Notes under the pieces: generated by a model
What the model was told of the DNA's origin: nothing
Seen by the model: only the letters and a program-made list of their open reading frames with translations
The model's database searches: none
Shown here: piece after piece, positions 1 through 11,270 of the stretch
Position numbering within the stretch: position 1 is the first letter of the stretch
Layout of the letters: every line of letters begins with the position of its first letter
Position numbers and translations under genes: made by a program
Source: Symbiodinium natans
Lineage: Eukaryota; Sar; Dinophyceae; Suessiales; Symbiodiniaceae
DNA length: 64,000 nucleotides
Reading direction: 5' to 3'
Assembly (NCBI GenBank): GCA_905221605.1
Contig: CAJNDS010000078.1
Coordinates: 146,001 to 210,000, forward strand

Positions 1-1080
1 CCCGCAGGTCTTCACTATATCCCACTGCCACCGCAGACCCCGACGTCGCAGTTTCTGAAAAGAGGGTATCAGCATAGCTTTGGACCAGTTGTACGCTTGA
101 GCCGCGCTTCAGTTCAAGTTCCCCGGTCCATGTCTCACTCTTGATAGTTTTGCGACCTACGCGAAAGCCTATTTGGTCCAGGGTGGCAAGTTCACTCCTG
201 AGCACAGTCTCGAGTCTCTAGAGTGCCTCAATGTCGTCGCTCCGGCAAGTTGATTCGTCAGAAAGTTCCTTGATTTCGTCAGTTCGTTTCCGAGATGACA
301 GTGATTCCATGCCACGATTGCAAGGCACCAGGTGCAAAGCGTGAGCCGCACATTGCAAGGCAGCTCCAAGAGCACAGGCGTGACATGCAAACTTCTGCAA
401 ACTACAGGGAGCACAAGCTGCAGGGAGTACAAACTGCAAGCTGCAAGGCGCGAGTTGCCAGTCGTTCGGCATCCATATGCTAACCGCAGAGAAACTCGAG
501 TATATTGACGTGGCACGTTTAAAGTTGTTGCGCGTTGTTTATGGTTTCGGCAGCGCCTAGTTGGTGTAGTTGGTGTTTGAGTCCAGGTCCCTGGATGGCC
601 CAATCGTCGAGTTCTGGGATTGGCGAGTTGGAATGTGTCTGAACAGTGAATGTGAAAACATACTTAGCAAATCAGCTGCAGTTCTATCCATGTTCATGGA
701 TAGCTGGATAGCTCAAGGAAAAGCGTCTACTTGGGATTGCCCTGATGTGTAATTCTGCCGCTGATATGCATTTCCGCCAACTGGGTGATGTGCATTCCTA
801 CGGCCTGCTGTGTGAAAGGCCCGCTCTTTGTAGCCGCTTGATGTGCTGAGCAGGATCAAAGCCGTGGCAGACACTGGGTCACCGTTTCTTCTTCTGGCAA
901 AATGTTTGCGTCCTGACTGCCGAAGTTACTGCGCCGAGGCCCTCAAAATTGAGTCAAATGTAGGTTGGCGTGCGTGCACGACATTGCGCGCCCCATGATG
1001 CCGATGGTGCGGTGTGTTACGTCAAGTTCGTTAAGGGTTGCAAACCCTCTTTGCAGTGCTTAGTTGATGCTTTGGCAAAG
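1..1080. other. unassigned sequence, no supported gene
   Basis: I see only short open frames on both strands, with no splice context or recognisable motif. A run around 340-450 is rich in GCAAG-type words and gives short low-information ORFs on both strands. I make no gene call here. Confidence 0.5.
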
Positions 1081-1102
1081 TCATGCTAAAAGTCAATAGT
1101 CA

Positions 1103-1309
1103 ATGGCACGCGCAAGTCCTGTGCAGGTGGGCTGCTTTGAGGGGCAGGGTGCTCCGAGCGGCGAAGCTGACAGCGTGGAAGGCTACGCTTCCGGACTTGT
1201 CGAGGCCCACAGGGTGTTGCAGACCGATGACGCCTCACATTTGTCCTCCCCCTGGCCTGAGGTTGCATGGCGCAGAGGCAGAAAGCCGATTTTTGTGGGC
1301 AGCTGCTAG
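1103..1309 (+). CDS. candidate exon, unknown protein
   Basis: The frame has a protein-like composition, with residues such as CFEGQGAPSGEADSVEGY followed by an acidic and aromatic stretch, and it stops at 1309. A possible acceptor CTGTGCAG lies near 1120. The opposite strand is also open for 156 codons (1086-1556) with a basic, Ser/Ala-rich composition, so the strand is not settled. No family is recognised. Confidence 0.3.
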   Translation: MARASPVQVGCFEGQGAPSGEADSVEGYASGLVEAHRVLQTDDASHLSSPWPEVAWRRGRKPIFVGSC

Positions 1310-2110
1310 CCCGTAGCACAAGATCGAGTTTGGCAGGCGGCAGGCTGACATTCCCCGATGCGACAGAAGCTGTTGAGCTACCGGAGATGAGATTTGGGGT
1401 GCAGGCAGTCTTGCAATCCAGACTGTGACCAGTCTGTTTCCATTCTTTGACGTGACTATGATGGCCTCCCCTTCTCAGTGCTGTTCCATTCAGGGTCGCA
1501 TCATCGGCTTCGGGGGAACTGGCAAAGCAGTCTTCTTGGGCCTTATTCGTGACCACATGTCGTGATCTTACTGGCGATTGCTGGTGGAGCTCTGCTTGTA
1601 CCTGAGTCTCAGGTCAGATGTCAAGACATCATTCCTGGAGCAAACGCCCTTTCAGGAGAGGGTTGGTTTAAGTGCGCGATCTGATTGAGAGACGTTAGGC
1701 AAGCAGTTGACAGAGGCGGGTGAGGCTAAAGTTGCCATCGTTTTCGATCAGGTTCTTTTGCTGTGAAGGGGGTCCAGTCTCCAGGGACGCTCCAAGGAGA
1801 CGATGCTAAGTGTCCGCAATGGATGATTGATGATGATGGCTTGAGTGGGCGCATGGTAGCGAGAAGTAGCGAAGTAACGTGAGAATCACCGGACAAGCCA
1901 TTGCGCTGGTAGATCAGACATTCCTGGCGACGATACTTCGAATCCGCAACGTGCCATGATCCCAGTGCTACTTGGAGTGTTCCCACCCTAGATGCTCAAC
2001 ATTGCTCAACAAAGGCGCTGAGCTGCATCAGTGTCAGCTGACCAGTTAAGGGCAAGGACAGGATACACCTTGGCAAAGCTATGCTTAAAGCGAGCTGATT
2101 CGAGGGCCTA
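1310..2110. other. unassigned sequence
   Basis: Short ORFs occur on both strands. None has clear coding character apart from the antisense ORF mentioned at 1086-1556. Confidence 0.4.
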
Positions 2111-2114
2111 GTTC

Positions 2115-2754
2115 TTGCAGTGTCGCATGTGTTGTGGCGGCGCCCTGAAGTCCTTGGTCGTCGATCTTCAAGTGCCTGGAAGAGAGAAGTTGCGGCTGTT
2201 GCAAGCATCGGCACTCCCCGCTGCAGGCCCCTGTTTTGCCAGATATTGGCGTGCTGACCGTGCTGATGGCTGGCATTCAGACTTTCGGGGGGTACATTCG
2301 GATGCGCAGAAATAAGCATCGAGCATGCTGATACTTCCCTACTTTCGAGCGCCGGCAAATCTGTCGAATAAGTGCACGGACGCGTACAGTCACGTAGAAG
2401 AACACCTTGCTTGACGAGTGCGTTCCGTGCACATGCTCGTCTGTCGAGATGCAGACATTGTGCTTCACGTTGGGGATTGGTCACGAAGAGGTTGGGAGTG
2501 GTTGGGCGCAGTATTCAGAAACCACGCAATGCCTCGTAACGTCCGTAAGGACTCAGGTGCCCATGTCTGGCCTCCATGAGTTTACCCAGAATGGTCAGAT
2601 CTTGTATATAGGGAGCGCAGAGGTTACCGCGAGACCTGGGCACGTGGTGACTACGTACAATGTCTTGCGCACCTTTGGTCCGTCAAAAGTCAAAAAGGCA
2701 CAGGGTCATGCAATTGAACGCCGTTCTCCCTGCTGCCTTTCACTTGTTCTCTAA
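2115..2754 (+). CDS. candidate exons of an unknown gene
   Basis: Two + strand pieces look protein-like. The first (2115-2315) contains VVDLQVPGREKLRLLQ and ends in an Asp/Trp-rich stretch. The second (2407-2754) has a balanced composition with GIGHEEVGSGWAQYSE and LYIGSAEVTARPGHVV and no low-complexity sequence. The two are in different frames, so an intron between 2315 and about 2450 would be needed. The minus strand is open for 162 codons (1996-2484) but is Arg/Ser-rich, like an antisense shadow. No domain is recognised. Confidence 0.4.
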
Positions 2755-2759
2755 ATTTC

Positions 2760-3135
2760 TCCATGTTGCCACAGAGCCACGACTCTCCATAGCAAGGCGC
2801 AGGGAGGCGTAGAGGCACAGCAGACATCAGCAGAAATCAGAACCCAGTCAGTCTGGGAATGTTTTGGTCAGCTTGTGGCCTTCAGGCGAAGCTTTGGTTT
2901 TTCAAAAACTTTTCAGCGTCTCAAGCGGTTCAAGTGGTTGAAGGTCGGAGATGAACAAATGAAGTCAGGGTAGCCGCCTTGAAGCGTATTGGAACGCACT
3001 GGAAGTGAATGTGTAGAGCATGTTCTTTGTTGGAGAAAGCTGGTCAGGTCCTCGGATCAAGCTGGTTGATCCGCGGAGGCACGAGTGAGAATTCGTAAAT
3101 GAATTCACAAAGCAGAAATCGGGTGTTTGAGTGCT
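2760..3135. other. unassigned sequence
   Basis: No gene is supported. The minus-strand ORF reaching into this stretch is only the read-through of the neighbouring microsatellite. Confidence 0.5.
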
Positions 3136-3138
3136 TAG

Positions 3139-3432
3139 GAGAGAGAGAGAGAGAGAGAGAGAGTGTTCGGGGCGGCCCCTTCGGGGGTCAAGTGCACGTG
3201 ACACAGAGACACAGAGGCACAGAGACACAGAGACACAGAGACACAGAGACACAGAGACACAGAGACACAGAGACACAGAGACGCAGACACAGAGACACGG
3301 AGATCATCGTGTAACCATGTCACACGCACACGCACACGCACACGCACGCGCACGCACGCACGCACGCACGCACGAGCACACGCACGAGCACACGCACGAG
3401 CACACGCACGAGCACACGCACAGACAGACACA
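3139..3432. repeat. compound microsatellite (GA)n, ACACAGAG and CACGCA/CGAGCACA
   Basis: About a dozen GA dinucleotides (3139-3162) are followed, after a 40-bp G/C-rich spacer, by an 8-bp ACACAGAG array (about 3200-3300), then by CACACG/CACGCA and CGAGCACACG runs up to 3430. All six frames are open across parts of it, which creates spurious His/Ala/Arg and Cys/Val ORFs. Confidence 0.9.
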
Positions 3433-4018
3433 GATCCCGGTGCCAGCAAAACAACACATACCCGAAGGTGGGGAGATCCTGTCAAGCATTACTGCGCGGT
3501 GGTCAAGATGCTGCACGTGGGCGGTCAAGCCGCAAGCTGTGAGAAACCACTTCGAAGAGTCTCAAATGTCCGAAGCATTCCTCCGGCCGATGTGGCTTTT
3601 TCAGGTCGTTCTCGGCAGCCAAAGCTCGCGTCCTCGAAAGGTGGATGAAGCCACATACCATGCCCATGGACGCGGTCGCATTTGTGCAGGTTTTGGTCAT
3701 CTTCGACACTGGAACCACAGGTGCCTCCATGACGCCAGGCCGCATGCGTCTTCAACGATTGAATTTGAAGCTTGTAGGACTGCTCAGCGCCCAATGATGC
3801 CTGCAGGCCTGTATGAGTCATACTGGCGGATGGCGCAGAACGCAGCACAGACTGGATTGGCCTGGTCTCAGGTTGCTGCTACAAGCTTCGTTGAGACTTC
3901 GGACTTCGGCACACAATTTCACAAGTATTTCACATGTCCTTCTTGTTGCCTGCAGGCTCGCAAGGTGCAAGTTGCCTTTGAAACCACTTCGGGATCAGAC
4001 GTGTGCTTTGACATGTGA
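3433..4018. other. open region downstream of the microsatellite, coding status unclear
   Basis: The + frame continues from the repeat to a stop at 4018, with some protein-like sequence (GLAWSQVAATSFVETSDF near 3860). Minus-strand frames at 3503-3745 and 3525-3848 are equally protein-like, including a Gly/Cys/Ser/Asp-rich stretch. I cannot choose a strand. No family is recognised. Confidence 0.25.
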
Positions 4019-5730
4019 CCTCGAGCCTGTTTATGAGTTGCTCGCTCTGTCTCCTTCTGTGTCCCCGTCGCTCTCTCGCTCTCCTTGGCGTTCGCTGAAC
4101 CCCCCCCAGCCTTGAACCGCCACTTACGTTGTATTGAAGGGTCTGCATCAACCAAGTTGATTAGCGAGTTCAGTTCAGGTACATGGGAAGGCATCCCAGC
4201 TGCCATCTCAGAACCTACTGTATCTTCGATACATCACTTCAGTGCACGAGTACTAGCAGCTCATAGATCCAGCAAACCAACCTGCGGGCCTTGGACTGAG
4301 TTGTCTTGATCTCAGGCTATGGGATAGGTCTTGACCTCGTTACGCCCATCAACGAGATGGCTTGGGTTTCTGGGACGAGTCAACTGCTGTGTCTGTGACA
4401 CATAGGATCCCGAGGGAGATCTCCCAAAAGAGTCTCTGAGATTTGAAGGGCCGAATACGCCTGAAGCTCGATATCCTTGGGTTCCTCATCAATCCTTTAT
4501 CCCGCGGATTCTTTTGCAGGGGATCCCCTAGGAATCCATGACAGGAGTCGACATGATGTGTTGTGGTGTCTCATGCGAGATTGCGTCTGTGGTTTAAAGT
4601 TTGCAACAGCTGAGGCGGGTGTGGGCCCATCAGAGTCGATTGCCAACTACAAGGTTCTCGGGGAGATGACCCCACCCGGCCCGAGTGGAATATGAACTAA
4701 AGTAACTAACTACTGCACAAAGTGAATGTGTGTGGAACCAGCCGCGAATGCAAACGTGACGCTCTGTGTGAGGGGTTATTTTTCGGCGTGGCTGTGACCG
4801 GGACCGAAGTTCCAATTTGGATGGTCGGTCATCATAACTTACCGATGTGCATGACGACTACAATGGCTACACCGCACAGTACCTCCCAATTGCCATCCAT
4901 CAGGTTCCTGGAGGAGTTCAGTTCAAGCCACCGTTCGAGGCCTGTGCTGCGCTGCTGTACTGCTGAGCTGCAGCATGATGGCATGACGCTTACAAGCAGC
5001 TTCAATGTATATAGCCCCCTCCAAAACCCCCCACTCCTTCCTCCACCCCTTCCCCCCCCCCCTCCCGTTCCTCCCCGCCTTCCCTCTCCCCTACCCTGCC
5101 CTTCCCCACCCTGCAAATCTGTGCAAAATTTGTGACACATCGATGCAAGTTTTCCGGCCACAGATGTCACATCTTCTGAAGTTCTCTGAGATCCATGTCA
5201 CAGTTCTGTCTCAGATGGTTCACAGTTTTTGACAGATGTTCAGTGAATACACCATCCAATTCTCAAATATTTCTCCGTTTACTCACAGTTCCACTTCCCA
5301 AATATTTCTCAGATACTTTACACAGAGAAATGTTTTCATAAAACCCAGACTTTACCACCCACCCGCTCTTACAAGGAAAAAAGTGGTGAAGAAGTGCACA
5401 CACCGAAGAACAAACCGTTCCTATCATTTGTCAGCGGGCCTAGAGGCTGAGCCCAGGACACAGCTCAGAGGTATGCCTGGCAGCTTTCAAGTGCTGCAGG
5501 ACGTGATGTTGCTGGGTGGCGAACTGAGCGTTTGTCACAGGTTTTCCAGAATTGCTGCGATGAGAGCCCTGTGATCTTGAGGACTGGGCTTCCTCGTTGG
5601 AAAGTGCATAGCTATCGACACAAGGATGGACCAGCTGGCTGTGATCGGAGGGGTCTAAAATAAGTGGCAGAGGCAGGAAGACCTGCGTCTGCAGCAGAAG
5701 GTTGTACTATGATGTGGACTGGTAGTCTTG
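4019..5730. other. unassigned sequence with C-rich tract
   Basis: Only short ORFs are present. A pyrimidine-rich C tract (5015-5115) makes Pro-rich reading on + and Gly-rich reading on -. From 5130 to 5340 there are loosely repeated words (TCACAGTT, AAATATTTCTC). A short + stretch (about 5440-5574) is mildly protein-like. Nothing firm. Confidence 0.4.
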
Positions 5731-5731
5731 C

Positions 5732-6052
5732 TTGCGCTTTGGCATCTCAGGCAGTCTTGAACGTAACATGTACCGCCGCAGCTGCTTCAGCTCCTTCCAA
5801 CTGATGGAGACTTCAACCTATGTGCAGCCATTGTCGGAAAATGAGAACATGGGAGCACCCCCTGAAGTAGTCATACTCTCGAACCTGTCGAGCTGCAACG
5901 ATGCCGACCCCTTGCAAACTGAATTCAACGACATCCATAGGTTTGTTGGCCTGCACAGACGATGGCACGCCATGGCATCCTTTCCGGAAGCTCGCCAGGC
6001 TGTCAACACTGAAGCGAGAGCCGCACCAAAAGTGCTGACTGTGCTAAGTTAA
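5732..6052 (+). CDS. candidate exon, unknown protein
   Basis: A 106-codon + frame of ordinary protein composition, with TYVQPLSENENMGAPPEVV followed by an acidic and His/Trp-containing stretch. It stops at 6052. The antisense frame is short. It could be an early exon of the same + strand gene as the exons at 6781-7495, but the joining introns are not resolved. Confidence 0.4.
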   Translation: MRFGISGSLERNMYRRSCFSSFQLMETSTYVQPLSENENMGAPPEVVILSNLSSCNDADPLQTEFNDIHRFVGLHRRWHAMASFPEARQAVNTEARAAPKVLTVLS

Positions 6053-6059
6053 AGACGCG

Positions 6060-6780
6060 CCCAACAGAACTTGTTGTGCGCAGCACGGGCAAATAGCACC
6101 ATTTTGTGACCTGGAGGAACCCAAACGAGACGACGTAGGATACGTAGCAAGCACACGAGAAATCGGCAGAGCTCGCCTGGTACAGAAATGGAAATTGTGC
6201 AAGATACGCGGAAGTGGCCCTGCAAATGTGAAGGGCGAAGGGCGCCACTGTGGGGGCTTTCGACATGACAGCTACATTTCGGTCCAAGAAGTCAAGAAAG
6301 CCGCCAGTCGGGAGACCCAAGAAAAGGTACACGTAAGACTCTCCAGACCTCCAACTTGGCAAACAGTTTGCAAAGGGCAGAAGTTCTGCCCATTGGCGCT
6401 TCGGGGAGTTCACAAGTGCTGCCGCACATCGAATGACAAGCGCAAATCAAAGCTCCTGACAAGGGCTCGTTTGCATCTTCAACAAAATTCGCACTAGGCC
6501 CTCACTAGGCAACTGCTTGCAAAGGGTGTGGGAAGCTTGAGGAGCTTGAGGGTCTCATTTCTAAGCAGCCTTTGAAGGCGTGCAGAGTGGAGCATCTAAA
6601 GCATGTCAGGCCCGTCGTCGGCATTCGAGCTGGAGCCAGCCCTTGCTGACTGCAGCGCAGCTTGGTGATGCAGGCCTTTGCCAGCCTGCCCAACTCGCTG
6701 CAAAATCTCACAGCGACGATTCAACTTGCGAGGTGCTAGCGTGTGTGCCTGCAAGTGAGATGCTTGGCATTTGCAAGTGA
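6060..6780. other. probable intronic or spacer sequence
   Basis: It lies between two + strand candidate exon groups. Short frames on both strands (for example 6580-6780 +) have moderate protein character but no consistent splice sites. Confidence 0.3.
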
Positions 6781-7495
6781 GGCGAAGGCAAAACTTCAAG
6801 CTCCAGCTCGTCATCCCGCGCTTCCAATTCGGAGGACGAGGAGGATGACAACATTCCAATGCACAAGGCATCTTTAGAATTCTTTAGAGACGTAGAGACG
6901 TAGTAGTGAAGTAGTCCTGGACAGGAATTTGAAGTTACCATTGCATGCTGCAACAATCGCTGGAGATGGAAGTATGCCAGGTGCATAGTCTACCACTGGA
7001 AAGGTCGCAAAGAGGAGGCTATGCGGATCTTGAGATGCGGAAGGTGCCATCCTGCTTGAACAAACACGCTGGATGTCCAGAGCAGTGCTGTTGGAGGTTC
7101 GGAGCCTTTCCTCGAAGCAGCCGTCCCGCCAGTCTCAGCTGCGAAGTATTCTTGAAGAAAGTGCTCAGATAGACAAGGCACGGTCGGACCGTTAGCAAAG
7201 GCGTGCAAGGCCGTTAGGAGAGCTTGCGACGCGAAGCTTGTGTGCAATCTTTCCGAAGACTGAGCATTTGCCCACGCGCAACAAAACACTAAAGGACAGC
7301 CACGTGTTTCAAGCACATCTCGACATGCTTGGGAAAGCACTGAAGGAAAAGGAGCCTGAACTCGAAAGCCTCGAGCATTCGGGCCCCTTGAACCCTCCAA
7401 GAAGGTTCCACATGGCCACGGGCCCTGCGACAAAGAGAGTTTTCGAAAGCATTTTGGTAGCCATATGGAAGCGAGGTGAAACGAGTTTATTGTGA
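6781..7495 (+). CDS. candidate multi-exon gene, Ser/acidic segment
   Basis: Three + strand exon-like pieces follow each other. (1) 6781-6885 encodes a poly-Ser run followed by NSEDEEDDNIPMHKASLEFF, and a possible GTAGAG donor follows. (2) 6960-7170 holds QRGGYADLEMRKVPSCLNKH and a Ser/Gln-rich stretch. (3) About 7260-7495 encodes a charged helix (LGKALKEKEPELESLEHSG) and ends at the stop at 7493-7495. The Ser-plus-acid segment is typical of a disordered region. A 223-codon minus ORF covers 6990-7661 but looks like antisense read-through. Exon borders and function are unknown. Confidence 0.45.
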
Positions 7496-7499
7496 GCGA

Positions 7500-8110
7500 G
7501 CACGAGCAATGTGGCAAAGACAAGCCTGACAATTCTGCCGCCCATCTTCTTTTTGACCTGTGAGAGACATTGCAAAACCATTGCCCCCTGAGTTCAATGT
7601 AAGTTCCCGCATTCGGTAGCAGATTTTGACTAATCCGCACGCTGCCCTCTTCGGGCTGCACGTCAACTGGATACAGGTCAGCCGCTGGGTTTGTATTATT
7701 TTCTAGTTGTGCCAGAATGTGCTGGTGTCATGGACAGGTGTCGCGATTTCTCGGGCTCCGGCGGGTGATGGGGGTCCGTAGGGCCGCAGGGGGATGGGGT
7801 CCATAGATGTTCCAATCGGGGATTATGTCCTTAGAAACGTTGTTTGGCATCGACGCCGAGGCCGGGCCACGCGTTTGAATGCATTTGGGGCCATCCGCTC
7901 CCTCACAGTGCATCCATGATCATCCAGGCCTACCTAGTGATGACGTCCATGCTGCAGGAACGTGCCAGCCGGCCCATTGTCAGGTTACATTTGTTAAAGT
8001 TGGTGGCCAGGCTTGTCCTCCAAATCTCCATCTTCCCGGTCCTGACCGGCGATTGACAGTCGAAATCCGATTTCTATCGGCTATCTGCGAACAACAAAAC
8101 AAGTAGTTTG
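7500..8110. other. unassigned sequence
   Basis: No gene is supported. The overlapping + frames at 7844-8106 are short and inconsistent. This stretch could hold the promoter or leader of the ORF at 8115. Confidence 0.4.
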
Positions 8111-8114
8111 CTGA

Positions 8115-8321
8115 ATGGCTAACATCCAGCAGAGCAACCTTTTGTTCGCAGTCGCCGTGATCATGATCATGTCATGCATGTCGTCCTGCGAGGCTCAAAG
8201 TGGCTACGTCGCAGAAGACCCAGTGGAAGTCGACGAGCCTGGGAGTTGTGAGAGGCCTGACGCTGACAAGGCCAATCATGTGCATTGGTTGCCCCGCTTT
8301 TGCCACACAGTTGCGCTTTAA
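8115..8321 (+). CDS. candidate first exon with signal peptide
   Basis: It begins with an ATG. The first about 28 residues form a classic signal peptide or membrane anchor: a short polar start, a hydrophobic core (LLFAVAVIMIM), then small residues SCMSSCEAQ, consistent with cleavage after A or Q. The next segment is acidic (VAEDPVEVDEPG). As written the ORF is 68 aa and stops at 8321. In this genome it is more likely exon 1 of a secreted or ER-targeted protein, the open frame running a little past the true donor. No mature domain is recognised. Confidence 0.45.
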   Translation: MANIQQSNLLFAVAVIMIMSCMSSCEAQSGYVAEDPVEVDEPGSCERPDADKANHVHWLPRFCHTVAL

Positions 8322-8329
8322 AGCATGTT

Positions 8330-8987
8330 GAACGGACTTGCCGGTTCTTCGACAGTGTGATGGTGGATGGATGGTGATCACTAGAGTTGTTCCGGTTGTC
8401 CCACACCAAAACAACAATATGACAATACACAGCAGCTTACTGACGACAAGTTGGCGTCCAAAGGAAGCCCTTCAAGTGTATGGCTTTGCGGAGCTATACG
8501 ACACTGAAACAACATATAGAATTGGTTCCGGAGAAGCTGCTGACTAATTTGCACTCGTGCTGGGTTCAGAATTCAGCTGGAGCCGTGATGTCTGCAAATA
8601 ATACTCTAGGTCAGGCGGCAGGCGTGCATCTGCAGGTTGACATAGGCATGCTTTTTCACCATGTGCGCGCACTTTGTGCGTCGTCGTGACGCTTCGGTTT
8701 GCTAGCTGGGAGCGTTGAGCAATCCTTGAGCTTTGAGCTCCATTTTGATCCATTTGAATCTGCCTTGACACTGGTTTGCCGTTCATGCTGTGCGGTGAGA
8801 GCCTCCAACACTGGAAGTGTTGCACAGAGCGCTGTCTAAGGACGTCTGTTCTTCCACTACCGCACAAACGAACAAATCTGTCTTTTGCAAACGTTGCTAA
8901 ATCGCGTGCTGCTGTCAAACACGTACCAGCCGACCCGCGCAAGCACTGGCGGAGACAGAGAATATCAGAGAGCCGCAGACATGTCAG
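8330..8987. other. probable intron/exon mosaic, unresolved
   Basis: Short + frames, such as 8400-8547 with KEALQVYGFAELYDTETTYR, look coding, and others do not. I could not chain them to the signal-peptide exon at 8115 or the terminal exon at 8988. Confidence 0.3.
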
Positions 8988-9143
8988 GCACGACGAAGAC
9001 GCCAACCAACGATGGAGAGAGCGGACAGGCGGCGTTCGCAGACGTTCAAGAGCATTACCATACCCGAGGAGGTCTTGCAGGTTGTTCACAGCCCTGACGG
9101 CACGGACACTCCCGAGGAAGAGTATGGAGAGCCCAGGCCTTAG
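8988..9143 (+). CDS. candidate terminal exon, basic then acidic C-terminus
   Basis: After an acceptor ATGTCAG (AG at 8986-8987) a frame of 51 codons runs to TAG at 9141-9143. It reads as an Arg-rich part (RRRSQTFK), then SITIPEEVLQVVHSP, then an acidic Pro/Glu tail (DTPEEEYGEPRP). The switch from basic to ordinary to acidic, ending in a stop, looks like a real C-terminus. RRRSQT resembles a basophilic-kinase site (inference). It may belong with the upstream signal-peptide exon, but this is not shown. Confidence 0.45.
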   Translation, partial: ARRRRQPTMERADRRRSQTFKSITIPEEVLQVVHSPDGTDTPEEEYGEPRP

Positions 9144-9153
9144 AAGACAGTAG

Positions 9154-9186
9154 TCACGGGTAGTCACGGGTAGTCACGGGTAGTCC
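9154..9186. repeat. 11-bp tandem repeat, three copies
   Basis: The unit TAGTCACGGG is repeated with near-identical copies directly after the terminal exon, ending in TAGTCCCCCGG. Confidence 0.7.
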
Positions 9187-9189
9187 CCC

Positions 9190-9711
9190 GGTACTCATTG
9201 TAGCACTAAGCACCTGAACCAAGTTCGGAACGACCGACGGGACCCATCAGGCCATGAATTTGGTGCTTGAAGTCGGTGCATGCAGCATCGTTCACCATTG
9301 TCATTCTGCGATACTACTGTGGCAGTGTGCCAGGCGCAGGTCTGGATCGCTGCGTACAAGTTTGAAAGTGTGCTGCCCAGTTGGCCCGCGTTGGCCCCAT
9401 TAGGAGATATCAGGAGGTTCTTCGTGTGAGCAGCCAGCGAGCGTGTAGGTGAGTGTCGGACAGGACAGTGGAATTGAGTGGAATGTACAGCCCAGGTGTC
9501 GATACACACAGATTCGATCGCAGCATGCATAGAGGCTGAGGAGGAGGCCCGGCTCTGAATATTTTTGAAGCCGATCAGATGAAAGCATGAGCATGGCCAC
9601 ACTGGCTACACTACTGCTGCTTCTGAGTCTACTACGAGGACTGTTCTCGTTTTGCACATGCGCCGACTTCGACGCTTTGCCTTCGCCAGGCGCAGCGGTT
9701 CTTGGAACCAG
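9190..9711. other. unassigned sequence
   Basis: No supported gene. Minus frames here are short and have no motif. Confidence 0.4.
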
Positions 9712-9851
9712 GTTCTGGAGCACCTGCGCCTAAGCACCCCATGGACAGGCTGCCCAACGCAAGCGTTGGCTTCATTTGTCGTTATGCGTGCCGGGTCAAA
9801 TACTCCAATTGGCATGTCCAAAGCAGTTCGACGCAAGTCATAGACTCGTAG
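9712..9851 (+). CDS. candidate exon, unknown protein
   Basis: An acceptor GGAACCAG ends at 9711. The following frame (first codon complete at 9714) reads SGAPAPKHPMDRLPNASVGF, then a Cys/Tyr/Arg-rich stretch, and stops at TAG 9849-9851. It could be a terminal exon of a short gene or a skipped exon before the next gene. Nothing identifies its function. Confidence 0.35.
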
Positions 9852-9891
9852 TTAGGTTAATACAGTAGCTACAGGTGACTACAGTCGCACG

Positions 9892-10380
9892 TCAGAATCC
9901 GAACACGTCAGCCATGTCAATCTCAAGAGGGTCAGAGCCAGGAACCCGGAGATGGAGGCTCAACGTGCAGCAGCCATCGAGAAGGTGGTAGATTTTCAAT
10001 CCAGTGTACGTTGGTTGTTTGCTACCATCCGTTGGTTTGCTACCATCCGTTGCCTCCCCACGTGTGCTGACACAGGTGGCTCTTGCAGCTCGCAAGGTCA
10101 CACACAAGCTGCAGAAGCAACAGCAGGCTGACCACAAACACAGAGGGGATGAAGCTCTGTTGAGCGTCGTTGAACATTCCTCATGCAAATCTTGCAAGGC
10201 GATGCTGTCGCGCCGACGCAAGCGCTATCAGTGCACCCGACATGTCAAAGTTACAATTGAACCGATGCACTCAGTTCTTTGTGGATCAGCTGCTCGAGCT
10301 GTCAATGGAGGAGCGCGCCAGCTGCTCAACTCCTCAACGAAGCACGTTGCCAGCTCAGCTGATTGGGCAAAGCGAATGAA
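9892..10380 (+). CDS. candidate gene with phase-consistent 70-nt intron, basic CxxC protein
   Basis: Exon 9892-10005 reads LKRVRARNPEMEAQRAAAIE then VVDFQSS, a charged helix. It is followed by GT donor GTACGT at 10006 and an acceptor CACAG ending at 10075, an intron of 70 nt. The frame continues in phase 0 as VALAARKVTHKLQKQQQ, a Gln/Lys-rich helix. Next comes a pair of cysteines (CKSC) and a basic run RRRKRYQ near 10210-10232. A further exon-like piece (about 10240-10379) has FFVDQLLELSMEERASCS and ends at 10379. The sequence suggests a helical nuclear or nucleic-acid-binding protein (inference). Both ends of the gene are unresolved. Confidence 0.5.
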
Positions 10381-10477
10381 CGTCACCAGGTCATCGTTTC
10401 TTTAGGGTTGACAAGTTTTTGCAATGGAAGACAGGAAATCCATGATGTCGAGTTTTCCAGTCCAACACACCCACACA

Positions 10478-10480
10478 CAA

Positions 10481-10543
<63 letters not shown>

Positions 10544-11139
10544 GCGCACGCGCGCACGCGCGCACGCGCGCTCGCGCGCGCCGCGCGCGCACGCGCGCAC
10601 GCGCGCACGCGCGCCCGCGCACGCGTGACGCGCGCACGCGTGACGCGCGCACGCGCGCACGCGCGCACGCGCACGCACGCGCGCACGCGCGCACCCGCGC
10701 CCCCGCGCCCCCGCGCCCCCGCGCCCCCGCGCCGCGCGCACGCGCGCACGCGCGCACGCGCGCCCCGCGCCCCCGCGCCCCGCGCCCCCGCGCCCCTGCG
10801 CCCCTGCGCGCCCGCGCGCGCCCGCGCGCCCGCGGCCGCGCGCGCGCGCCGCGCCGCGCGCGCGCCCGCGCGCCCGCGCGCCCGGCGCGCCCGCGCGCGC
10901 GCGCCCGCGCGCCCGCCGCCCGCGCGCCGCGCGCGCCGCGCGCCCGCGCGCCGCGCGCGCGCCGCGCGCCCGCGCGCCCACGCGCCCCGCGCACGCGCGC
11001 ACGCGCACGCGGCACACGCGCACGCGGCACACGCGCACGCGCACGCGCACGCGCACGCGCACGCACACGCACACGCACACGCACACGCACACGCACACGC
11101 ACACCCCACACACCACACACCACACACCACACACCCACA

Positions 11140-11170
<31 letters not shown>

Positions 11171-11223
11171 TCCCACACACACACACTCCCACACACACAC
11201 ACTCCCACACACACACACACACA

Positions 11224-11260
<37 letters not shown>

Positions 11261-11268
11261 ACACACAC
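10478..11268. repeat. large graded ACGC/CGCG/CACA satellite
   Basis: About 790 bp of almost strictly alternating purine/pyrimidine. It grades from (ACGC)n at the left through GCGCAC, then an almost pure C/G zone (about 10700-10980), then GCACGC and finally (CA)n at the right. Every frame is open, producing artefact ORFs of about 290-330 codons on both strands. Such alternation favours Z-DNA and is prone to slippage. Confidence 0.95.
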
Positions 11269-11270
11269 AC

